Source: Apopatocola sp963618015
GTDB lineage: Bacteria > Bacillota > Clostridia > Oscillospirales > Oscillospiraceae
DNA: 24,507 bases
Assembly (NCBI GenBank): GCA_963618015.1
Contig: CAVEQS010000041.1
Span: forward strand, 1 to 24,507
Reading direction: 5' to 3'
The number at the start of each line of letters is the position of its first letter. Position 1 is the first letter of the stretch. A model generated the notes under the pieces. That model had not been told where the DNA came from. It did no database searches and saw nothing but the letters and a program-made list of their open reading frames with translations. Shown piece after piece: positions 14,032 through 21,211 of the stretch. A program made the translations under genes and the position numbers.

Positions 14032-15309
14032 TTATTTGGTCTCCTTTCCGGTGATGATGCCGACGATCTCGTCCTCGGAATAGAACTTCGCCGAGGTGTA
14101 AGTACGCAGCTTGTTCGAGCAGGTGATGACCGGCATGGACTTGGAAAGCGGGTTGTTCATGTACATCAGCGGGCAGATATAGCTCAAAATCGCGCCCGTC
14201 TTCTTGAGTCGGTAGGCATAGGGGCCTTTGTTGAACTCTTCGAGCACCGGCGGGGCGGTAGTGAGAACCGTCGGCACGGCGAGCTTCTCGCGGCCCGCGG
14301 CCTTGAGACCGTCCTCCAGCTTCTTCGTCCAGTCGATAAGCTGATCCATCGTGAGATGCGGGCAGCCGATAAAGGCGAGCTTCGGCTTCGCGTTCGGGTT
14401 TTTCCAGATGACCGGGTAGGACGCCTTCACGCGCTCGAGCTCGGCATCGTCCACCACGTAGACCTGCGCGCCGGGGGCGATGAGCGCGTCGCCCTGCTCC
14501 ACGGCTTCGGGCGTCAGATGCTCGATATGATAGAGACCGACCGCGCCGTTCGAGGCGGTCGCCGCGCCGAAGTCTTTAAGATACGCCTTGTTGTCCTTAT
14601 TGAGCTCCGTGCCGAGCCACGCATCAAGACCGCGGATGTACGGCACATCCTCCATGACCTTCATGCCGATGGCGCTGCCAAGAAGCTGCGCTTCGGGCTT
14701 CTTCGTCGTTTTGACCTCCACGACCCAGGTGGCCTTGCGTCCTTCGTCCGTCAGCAGGCCGAAGTACGGCACATAGCCGATCATCGAGCCCATCACGTCG
14801 ATGATGCCGGAGTTGCGGTTGCAGCGCGCGCCGAGCACGCTGTTGGCGTATACGACGGCAGAGGACTCTGCCCACGAGAGGACCTCGCCCTTTTCGGGAA
14901 TGTTGCCGACTTCGTCAAAGTAGCAGGCGCAGGTGAAGTCCTTCTCGTCCTTCATGCCCATGCGGCGGAGCTGCTCTTCGTAGCGCGGCTGGAGCTTATA
15001 CATGAACTGCTTGAACACAAGATTTTGCAGTGCGTTCGAGGGGACGTTCGGGTCAAGCGGAAGCGGGTCCGCGGTGAACTTCTGCTGGAATTCCGCGCCG
15101 GAGGCAAGAAGCTGGTCGTAAAGATCGTACACCGGCTTCATCGTGTTGATGCCGAAGCTGATGACCGTATGGCCGTACTTACTCGTGACCGGCACGAGCT
15201 TTTCCGCGCCGAACGCATCGCCGTACATGACAAGCGTTTTCATCACCTTGGCAAACACTTCGCCCTTTTCACCGTTCAGGATCGCCTGTTGTTCCGGGGT
15301 CAGATTCAT
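14032..15309 (-). CDS. Aconitase X large catalytic subunit
   Basis: This is the catalytic iron-sulfur subunit of an aconitase-X-type dehydratase, 425 residues. The start MNLTPEQQAILNGEKG is the family's typical opening and has AAGGAG 9 bp upstream of the ATG; an in-frame start 12 codons earlier has none. Cysteines at 127/129 (TCACYFDE), 163 (ARCNRNSG), 379 (ICPLMYMNNP) and 397 (ITCSNKLRTYT) are candidates for cluster and active-site ligands. Other family segments are MGSMIGYVPYFGLLTDEGR and FIGCPHLTMDQL. The enzyme would dehydrate a hydroxy acid, whose product may be reduced by the adjacent ketopantoate-reductase-like protein. It has its own promoter with a palindrome in the leader. The cis-3-hydroxyproline function is one option but is not proven. 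Confidence 0.9.
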   Translation of the reverse strand: MNLTPEQQAILNGEKGEVFAKVMKTLVMYGDAFGAEKLVPVTSKYGHTVISFGINTMKPVYDLYDQLLASGAEFQQKFTADPLPLDPNVPSNALQNLVFKQFMYKLQPRYEEQLRRMGMKDEKDFTCACYFDEVGNIPEKGEVLSWAESSAVVYANSVLGARCNRNSGIIDVMGSMIGYVPYFGLLTDEGRKATWVVEVKTTKKPEAQLLGSAIGMKVMEDVPYIRGLDAWLGTELNKDNKAYLKDFGAATASNGAVGLYHIEHLTPEAVEQGDALIAPGAQVYVVDDAELERVKASYPVIWKNPNAKPKLAFIGCPHLTMDQLIDWTKKLEDGLKAAGREKLAVPTVLTTAPPVLEEFNKGPYAYRLKKTGAILSYICPLMYMNNPLSKSMPVITCSNKLRTYTSAKFYSEDEIVGIITGKETK

Positions 15310-15324
15310 ATGCTCACACTCCTT

Positions 15325-15348
15325 AATATGTGTTTTTCTCAACATATT
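15325..15348. promoter_or_regulatory. Palindromic operator candidate in the aconitase-X leader
   Basis: AATATGT (15325-15331) and ACATATT (15342-15348) form a 7-bp inverted repeat spaced by 10 bp. It lies between the -10 box and the ribosome binding site, the expected place for a repressor site. The cognate regulator is not identified. Confidence 0.45.
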
Positions 15349-15351
15349 GTC

Positions 15352-15379
15352 ATTATAGCATCATTTATCCGCAAGTCAA
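15352..15379 (-). promoter_or_regulatory. Promoter of the aconitase-X operon
   Basis: On the minus strand, TTGACT (15379-15374) and a perfect TATAAT (15357-15352) are 16 bp apart. The -35 lies inside the last codons of the upstream membrane-protein gene. Confidence 0.75.
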
Positions 15380-16852
15380 TTCCTCCGCGTCATTTTGTGC
15401 GCGAAGAACGGCAAGAAGCACGAAAAAGAGCGAAATGCCGGGCGACTGCGCAATGTTGACGAGAGCCTGCGCGCTGTAACCGAGAAGCCCTGCCGCGATC
15501 GCGAACGAGAGCGCGCCGCCCTCTCTCAGCGCGCGGCGCAGTGTCAGCACGACCCACGCGGCATAGGCGCCGAGACCGAGCACGCCCCAGTTGAGCAGGA
15601 GCTGGATATATTCGCAGTGTGCGGCATCCAGAATGGCGTCCGGGAAATACCGGTGTTGCACGTCGAGCGCCGCCAGCACGCCGCAGCCGCCGCCGATGAG
15701 CTTTTTCCCAAGCGGGAACTCACCGAAGAGCGAGAGGCAGTATTTCCAAACGCCGCCGCGGTCGGTGCCCCAGGAATCGGAAAAGCGCAGCCATTCGTCC
15801 ATGCCGCCGAGCGGCACGGCGCTCCACACGGTGTTGAGCAGCACAAGAAGGACCGCCGCCGCAAGGAACGCCGCAAGCAGGACGAAGCCGTACACGCGCC
15901 GGACGCGAAGGAGCGTCCGCTCGCTCCGCTTCCGCAGCAGGAAATACGCTGCAAGAGATACCGCCGCGAGCGGCAGCATCAATACCAGCTCCGAGAGATG
16001 CCGGCCAAGCGAGGAGAGGAGCTTTCCAAAATCATAAACGATCGCCCGGTAAGCGAGCATGGAAAGAGCTGTACCGGCAAGCAGCAGCGGATAGCGCCGC
16101 AGCGCGTCCGATTCCTTCTTCGCAAGCAGCGGCAGAAGAACGAGCGCCGCGCCGATGCCGAGCACCGCGCACTCGCTCCGCACCGCCATAGCCGCCCAGA
16201 GGCCGACTATGCAGACGATTCCGAGAAGGACACCTTTCCAAAGGCGTTTCTCCGCAAGAAGCGCCGCAGCGCCGGCCGGCCATACAAGCGTGAGATATGC
16301 CCCGGCAAAATTGATGTTGCCGAGCGTGGATATGTACCGCCCGCGGTCAAATTCCCGGAGCTGCGAACAAAAGCCAAGCGCATCCCACCCCAGATGGTTG
16401 CACACCGTGAGCGCGCCGCTGAGAAAAAGGCCGAGGCAGAGCGGGACGAGGACATCCTGCCGGCGCACGTGCGTGCCGGAAAAGGCAAAGTACAGTGCGG
16501 CGTAGAGCCACATCATGCCGAGGCCCTGATAGCGTCCGCGCTCACCGAGAAACGATCCGGCAAAGTCGCCGCCGGATACCGAGGCGATAAAGCACAGGAA
16601 ACAAAACGCAATCGCCGCCCACTCTGCGCCCGTGAGCTTTCGCCGCGGCAGGCCGTTTTCCCGGTAGAGCGTGAAGCCGAGGCGCGCGAGAACAAACACG
16701 ACCGTCGGCACGGTGAAGCAAATGGTTTTCGTTTCGGTGATATCAAAAAAGCCGTCGTGCACCGCGAGCGGCAGCAGCGCGAGCATCAAAAAGAGATACC
16801 CCCGGCAGAGCCACATTTCCACGGCCGTTTTTTTCACGGCGGTATTTGCCAT
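15365..16852 (-). CDS. O-antigen ligase/Wzy-like polytopic membrane protein
   Basis: This 495-residue protein has roughly twelve hydrophobic helices. An extracytoplasmic loop (about 340-420) is followed by AAHCEYIQLLLNWGVLGLGAY, which matches the Wzy_C signature (H-x-x-Y-x-x-x-x-x-x-x-G-x-x-G). Members join or polymerise polyprenyl-linked glycans at the outer face of the cytoplasmic membrane; in a Gram-positive cell the acceptor would be a cell-surface polysaccharide or a glycoprotein. The start at 16852 follows AAGGAGG by 8 bp. A longer open frame runs back into the TetR gene but without a ribosome binding site. No other surface-glycan genes are adjacent, so its pathway is not shown here. 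Confidence 0.82.
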   Translation of the reverse strand: MANTAVKKTAVEMWLCRGYLFLMLALLPLAVHDGFFDITETKTICFTVPTVVFVLARLGFTLYRENGLPRRKLTGAEWAAIAFCFLCFIASVSGGDFAGSFLGERGRYQGLGMMWLYAALYFAFSGTHVRRQDVLVPLCLGLFLSGALTVCNHLGWDALGFCSQLREFDRGRYISTLGNINFAGAYLTLVWPAGAAALLAEKRLWKGVLLGIVCIVGLWAAMAVRSECAVLGIGAALVLLPLLAKKESDALRRYPLLLAGTALSMLAYRAIVYDFGKLLSSLGRHLSELVLMLPLAAVSLAAYFLLRKRSERTLLRVRRVYGFVLLAAFLAAAVLLVLLNTVWSAVPLGGMDEWLRFSDSWGTDRGGVWKYCLSLFGEFPLGKKLIGGGCGVLAALDVQHRYFPDAILDAAHCEYIQLLLNWGVLGLGAYAAWVVLTLRRALREGGALSFAIAAGLLGYSAQALVNIAQSPGISLFFVLLAVLRAQNDAEELTCG

Positions 16853-16896
16853 AATGCCATCCTCCTTTTCCTTAACTACTTTGACGGCGGGCGCCA

Positions 16897-17502
16897 TCAT
16901 GCCGTCCCGCTCTCGCCGAAAAGCTCCCGCGCCTCCAGCTGCAGCAGGCGGCTTACCTCCAGCGCGATATCGTTGAGCGTTCCGCCGAGATCGCCGCGGA
17001 ACCATTGCTTATAGAGATTGACGATCCCCCCGGCAAAATATGTGACCCGAAGCTCCACCATGCGCGAGTGGCGCATACTCTCCGGGATGTCGCTGTCGCG
17101 GAGCATATAGTCGGTGAATGCCTTTTTGAGCTTTTCCATGAACATCTCCGAGCCGTTGGCGCGGATCAGGATCCGGTAAAACTCCGCATTCTCCTCCAAA
17201 TAGCGGCTCAGCTGCAAAAGGAGCGGCGCGGGATTGCGGAAAAAGCTCGTGAAGCGAAATTCCTTGAGCACATCCAGCATTTTCGCAATGATCTCGTTTT
17301 CGATCTCCTCCGTAACGCCGCGCACGTCGGGGTAATGCGCATAAAACGTCGCCCGGTTGATATCCGCTCTCGTCACGATGTCCGTCACCGTGATTTTAGA
17401 AAGCTCCTTTTCCTTCAGCAGCGCGGCATACGCCTCGCGGATCATGCGCCGCGAGCGCTTTGCGCTGCGGTATTCGGCCTTTCCGCCCGTTTTCTCTCTC
17501 AT
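16897..17502 (-). CDS. TetR/AcrR-family transcriptional regulator
   Basis: This 201-residue regulator has the TetR N-terminal helix-turn-helix at about residues 15-60 (KRSRRMIREAYAALLKEK, ITVTDIVTRADINRATFYAHY). A helical ligand-binding domain with no sequence hallmark of a particular effector follows. The ATG at 17502 has GGAGG 5 bp upstream; a TTG four codons earlier overlaps that ribosome binding site. It is divergent from the oleate hydratase gene, with a 166-bp intergenic region holding a palindrome near the predicted promoter, so repression of that gene and autoregulation are likely. A fatty-acid or acyl-CoA effector is inferred from the target only. Confidence 0.88.
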   Translation of the reverse strand: MREKTGGKAEYRSAKRSRRMIREAYAALLKEKELSKITVTDIVTRADINRATFYAHYPDVRGVTEEIENEIIAKMLDVLKEFRFTSFFRNPAPLLLQLSRYLEENAEFYRILIRANGSEMFMEKLKKAFTDYMLRDSDIPESMRHSRMVELRVTYFAGGIVNLYKQWFRGDLGGTLNDIALEVSRLLQLEARELFGESGTA

Positions 17503-17556
17503 CGTTTCCTCCAAACCCCGCTAATTTTCATACAGTTGTCGGATTTTATATATTCT

Positions 17557-17569
17557 ATCAAAATTTGAT
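17557..17569. promoter_or_regulatory. Candidate TetR operator
   Basis: ATCAAA-A-TTTGAT is a perfect odd palindrome with 6-bp arms, in the middle of the TetR/oleate hydratase intergenic region and just upstream of the -35 element. The spacing suits repression of both genes. Confidence 0.45.
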
Positions 17570-17571
17570 GG

Positions 17572-17599
17572 TTGTATCTTTTTCACGCGGTACTATACT
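17572..17599 (+). promoter_or_regulatory. Candidate promoter of the oleate hydratase gene
   Basis: TTGTAT (17572-17577) and TATACT (17594-17599) are 16 bp apart, 69 bp before the start codon. The -35 is only 2 bp from the palindrome at 17557-17569. AAAGGAG precedes the ATG by about 11 bp. Confidence 0.5.
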
Positions 17600-17668
17600 G
17601 CAAGCACAGTCAAAAGTCAACGGCTGTAGGATTTTGATTTTTCAGAATCGGAAAGGAGTTCCTATTTT

Positions 17669-19426
17669 ATGAGAAACTATGACCGCGTTCACCCCCGCAA
17701 GCCGGAGGGCATTGAAGAAAGAAAAGCATACATTGTCGGCGGCGGCATCGCCGGACTTTCCGCCGCGGCGTTCCTCGTCCGCGACGCGCAGATGCCGGGC
17801 GAAAACATCACCGTTTATGACCAGCTCCCGGTGTTCGGCGGCTCGATGGACGCCGCGGGCAGCGCGGCGAACGGCTATGTCTCCCGCGGCGAGCGCGAGT
17901 TGGAGCCGTATATGGAGTGCCTGTGGGATCTTTTCGGCAGCATTCCTTCCCTGTACGAAGAGGGGCACACGGTGCTCGACGAGACCCGCGAGTGCAACAA
18001 GAACTGGGAGATCGATTCCCAGCATCGGCTGTGGGAACAGGGCTTCAAAGCGCATGACGAATCCACGATGGGCGTCACCCCGGAGATCCAGGAGCAGATG
18101 ATCAAAATGATGCTCACGCCGGAAGAGGAACTGGAGGACGTGACCATTGAGCAATGGTTCAGCCCCGCCTTCTTTGAGAGCCAGCTCTGGTATTATTGGA
18201 GCTCGATGCTCGCCTTCCAGCCGTATCACAGCCTGATCGAGATGCACCGTTACGCCGTGCGATTCATGCACCAGCTTCATCTGATCCGCAGTCTGCGCGG
18301 CATCCTGCGCACGAAGTACGACCAGTACAACAGCCTGATCCGCCCGCTGGAAAAATACCTTGCCGACCGGGGCGTGAAATTTGTCTCCGGCGCGACCATC
18401 ACGGATATGGACATCCGCATCGACGGCACGGATAAGACCGTGACGGCGCTGCATATCGGTGAAGGTGCCGGCGAGACGATCGTTCCCGTGGCGGACGGCG
18501 ATCTTGTATTCTTCACGAACGGCTCCATGACGCAGAATTCCACGCAGGGCAGCATGACGGAGGCTCCCGTGATGAACCGGGACACCGTGCACAAGGGCTG
18601 CTTCTCGCTGTGGGAAAAGCTTGCGGAGAAATGCCCCGAATACGGCCATCCGGAGAAGTTTGCGTTCGACCCGGACAAGAGCAACTTTGTCTCCTGCTCC
18701 GTGACGGTGCGCGACTATCCGCAGTTCTTTGACTATCTTGCCGAAAAGACCGGCAACCCGACCGGCAAGGGCGGCTGCTCCACCTTTGTGGATGCGCCGT
18801 GGTTTATAAACTACAATGTGCCGCTCCAGCCCGTCGCGCCCGACCAGCCGGAAAACGTCCAGTTTATGTGGTTCTACGGCCTGCATGCAAACAACTGCGG
18901 TACGTATACGAAAAAGCCCATGACGGAGTGCTCCGGTGAGGAGATCATGCGGGAGTTCCTGTATTACTGTGGTCTGGAGGATAAGATCGACGAGATCATG
19001 CCCCATATCACCGCCATCCCCGTGGTCATGCCCTATATCACCAGCCAGTTCATGCCCCGCAAGCTGAAAGACCGCCCGGAGGTTATTCCCGCGGGCACCA
19101 AAAATCTTGCGTTCATCGGTCAGTTCGTGGAGCTGGAGGGCGATGTGGTGTTCACCGTGGAAACGTCCGTCCGCACGGCCATGATCGCCGTTTACCGCCT
19201 GCTGCACCTTGACCGCCCGATCACACCGCTCTTCCAGGGGCAGTACGACATCCGCATGGTGAATGTGGCACTCAAGACCCTGCTCGGCAAGGACAAGATC
19301 GAAGTCAGCGATCTGCCGAAGGTCAACCCGCTCAAGCCGCCGCAGGTCATGCACGAAATCGTGAACGCCGTCAATCAGATCCCGCCCGTGCCGGAATACT
19401 ACGCCGAACGGAAAGAAAACCAGTAA
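17669..19426 (+). CDS. ohyA: Oleate hydratase (myosin-cross-reactive antigen family)
   Basis: This FAD-dependent enzyme adds water to the cis-9 double bond of oleate and related unsaturated fatty acids, giving 10-hydroxy acids, usually at the cytoplasmic membrane surface. The 585-residue length is typical. The Rossmann loop is VGGGIAGLSAAAFL (GGGIAG, 24-29). The FAD/active-site loop reads SRGERELEPYMECLWDLFG, where E77 corresponds to the catalytic glutamate; the usual RGGRE is here RGERE. SSMLAFQPYHSLIEMHRYAVRF holds the second catalytic region. FIGQFVELEGDVVFTVETSVR is the conserved C-terminal FAD region. It is monocistronic between a divergent TetR gene and a strong terminator. The probable role is detoxifying host or dietary unsaturated fatty acids. 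Confidence 0.95.
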   Translation: MRNYDRVHPRKPEGIEERKAYIVGGGIAGLSAAAFLVRDAQMPGENITVYDQLPVFGGSMDAAGSAANGYVSRGERELEPYMECLWDLFGSIPSLYEEGHTVLDETRECNKNWEIDSQHRLWEQGFKAHDESTMGVTPEIQEQMIKMMLTPEEELEDVTIEQWFSPAFFESQLWYYWSSMLAFQPYHSLIEMHRYAVRFMHQLHLIRSLRGILRTKYDQYNSLIRPLEKYLADRGVKFVSGATITDMDIRIDGTDKTVTALHIGEGAGETIVPVADGDLVFFTNGSMTQNSTQGSMTEAPVMNRDTVHKGCFSLWEKLAEKCPEYGHPEKFAFDPDKSNFVSCSVTVRDYPQFFDYLAEKTGNPTGKGGCSTFVDAPWFINYNVPLQPVAPDQPENVQFMWFYGLHANNCGTYTKKPMTECSGEEIMREFLYYCGLEDKIDEIMPHITAIPVVMPYITSQFMPRKLKDRPEVIPAGTKNLAFIGQFVELEGDVVFTVETSVRTAMIAVYRLLHLDRPITPLFQGQYDIRMVNVALKTLLGKDKIEVSDLPKVNPLKPPQVMHEIVNAVNQIPPVPEYYAERKENQ

Positions 19427-19436
19427 TCCCGCGCTC

Positions 19437-19477
19437 AAAAAAGCCGTCTTAGCCTTTTACAGCTAAGACGGCTTTTT
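19437..19477. terminator. Bidirectional terminator between oleate hydratase and hydrogenase genes
   Basis: The arms GCCGTCTTAGC (19443-19453) and GCTAAGACGGC (19462-19472) are flanked by A6 and T5 that extend the stem. It therefore gives a T-run on both strands and serves the two convergent genes. Confidence 0.92.
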
Positions 19478-19489
19478 GCCGTGATCCGT

Positions 19490-21211
19490 TCAGCGAAGGC
19501 TCCACTTTGTCTGATCGGTGTGGAGCAGTTCGTGAGATTTGTGCGAAAGGGGCTTATCGAAGAAGTCTTCATAAGCCTTCTGCACGGAAGCATTCTCGTG
19601 CGAGAAGCGCACCGGGTTGTTCCGGTCGATCTCGTAGAGCGTTTCGCCGCGCTCTCCGGCGAGTTCAAAGCCCTCGCGGAACGGCTGACCGCCGCCGCCG
19701 GCGCAGCCGCCGGGGCAGGCCATGATCTCCACGAAATCATACTGTGCACGCCCGGCGCGGATATCCTCCACGACGGCGCGGGCATTTGCAAGCCCGCTCG
19801 CCACGCACGCGCGCACCGGCACGCCGCCGATCGTTGCGGAAAGCTCCTTGCGCCCGTCCGTACCGCGGACGGCCTGGAAGGCGTCCGGGTCGGGGTTATG
19901 GCCTTCGAGCACGGCATACGCGGTGCGAAGCGCCGCTTCCATCACGCCGCCGGTCGCGCCGAAGATGACGGCAGCGCCCGTGCCCTCGCCGAGAGGCGAG
20001 TCGAAATCTTCTTCCGGCAGGTCCGCCACATTGATCCATTTGAGCCGCAGCAGACGATCCACTTCGCGGGTCGTCAGCACGGCGTCCACATCCCGGAAGC
20101 CGGAGCTGTTGACCTCCGGCACGGCGCACTCGTACTTTTTCGCGACGCACGGCATGACGGAGACACAGAAAATATCCTTGGGGTCGATGTTGTGCGTTTT
20201 GGCAAACCACGTTTTCGTCACCGCGCCGAACATCTGCTGCGGGGACTTGGCCGTGGAGAGCTGCGGCACCATATCGGGGTATTCGAGCTTCAAAAACCGC
20301 ACCCAGCCGGGGCAGCAGGAGGTGAAGAGCGGCCGCCGGAATTCCCACGAATGCTTCATTTTATAGAGAAGCTCGCTGCCCTCCTCCATGATTGTGAGGT
20401 CGGCGGCAAAGTTCGTGTCAAAGACGTAGTTCGCGCCCGCGGCGCGGAAGGCCGCCGCCATGCGCCGCTCGGTGGCGAGCTCTTTGGGAAGGCCCAGTCC
20501 CTCACCCCATGCCGCGCGCACCGCCGGAGCAACCTGCAGCACAACGACCTTTTTCGGATCGTCGATCGCGGCGATGACCTTTTCGGTATCGTCCCGCTCG
20601 CGGAGAGCGCCGGTCGGGCAATGGGTGATGCACTGGCCGCAGTAGGTGCAGTTGACCTCGTCGAGCTTCTTCGCTCCGCGCACGCCGACGGTGGCGCGGC
20701 TGCCGGTGCCGAGGAAATCCCACACATTCATGCCCTGGATCTTCTCACACACGGCAATGCAGCGGAAGCACTGCACGCACTTGGAGGCCGTGCGGATGAC
20801 CGGGAGCTTTGGATTCCAGTTGTTGGCCGGAAGCTTCGTTTCGTAGGGGTTTTCGATGATATTCATGTCCGCGGCGAGCTTTTGCAGCGTGCAGTTGCCG
20901 CTGCGGACGCACGTGGCGCAGTTGCAGTCGTGCTGAGAGAGGATGAGCTGCACATTGTTGCGCCGCGCCACGAGCGCGCGGAGCGTGTTCGTATAGACCT
21001 CCATGCCCTCAGCGCAGATCGTGTCGCACGCCGCCATGAGACGGTCGGTGCCCTTGATCTCCACCATGCACACGCGGCAGGCCGCGACCTTGCTCACGTG
21101 CTTCAGATAGCACAGCGAGGGGATCGTGATGCCGAGCTGGCGGGCCGCGTGGAGAATGGAGGTGCCGTCCTCCACCGTAACAGGCTTATCGTTGATGCGA
21201 AGATTTACCAT
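19490..21211 (-). CDS. hydA: [FeFe] hydrogenase catalytic subunit, CpI-like
   Basis: It catalyses reversible H2 production and oxidation in the cytoplasm. The 573-residue protein has the full CpI layout. The [2Fe-2S] domain has C34, C45, C48 and C62. The His-Cys3 [4Fe-4S] motif is H94, C98, C101, C107. Two ferredoxin clusters follow (C145/148/151/155 and C188/191/194/198). The H-cluster domain has TSCCPGW (relay C299, ligand C300), MPCVAKK (C355) and MACPGGC (C499, C503), the same numbers as in Clostridium pasteurianum CpI. The ATG at 21211 overlaps the stop of the upstream flavoprotein (ATGGTAA), so the two are coupled. Maturases HydE, HydF and HydG are not in the window. The neighbour suggests NAD(P)H or glutamate-synthase-like coupling. 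Confidence 0.97.
   Translation of the reverse strand: MVNLRINDKPVTVEDGTSILHAARQLGITIPSLCYLKHVSKVAACRVCMVEIKGTDRLMAACDTICAEGMEVYTNTLRALVARRNNVQLILSQHDCNCATCVRSGNCTLQKLAADMNIIENPYETKLPANNWNPKLPVIRTASKCVQCFRCIAVCEKIQGMNVWDFLGTGSRATVGVRGAKKLDEVNCTYCGQCITHCPTGALRERDDTEKVIAAIDDPKKVVVLQVAPAVRAAWGEGLGLPKELATERRMAAAFRAAGANYVFDTNFAADLTIMEEGSELLYKMKHSWEFRRPLFTSCCPGWVRFLKLEYPDMVPQLSTAKSPQQMFGAVTKTWFAKTHNIDPKDIFCVSVMPCVAKKYECAVPEVNSSGFRDVDAVLTTREVDRLLRLKWINVADLPEEDFDSPLGEGTGAAVIFGATGGVMEAALRTAYAVLEGHNPDPDAFQAVRGTDGRKELSATIGGVPVRACVASGLANARAVVEDIRAGRAQYDFVEIMACPGGCAGGGGQPFREGFELAGERGETLYEIDRNNPVRFSHENASVQKAYEDFFDKPLSHKSHELLHTDQTKWSLR

Noticed and set aside
13951..15459. 502-codon plus-strand frame opposite the aconitase-X genes
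   Set aside because: Antisense shadow with low-complexity Arg/His/Leu composition and no ribosome binding site.
15395..17014. 539-codon plus-strand frame opposite the O-antigen-ligase-like gene
   Set aside because: Charged repetitive composition opposite a clear polytopic membrane protein.
17642..19438. 598-codon minus-strand frame opposite oleate hydratase
   Set aside because: Oleate hydratase motifs on the plus strand are unambiguous; the opposite frame spans exactly the same region.
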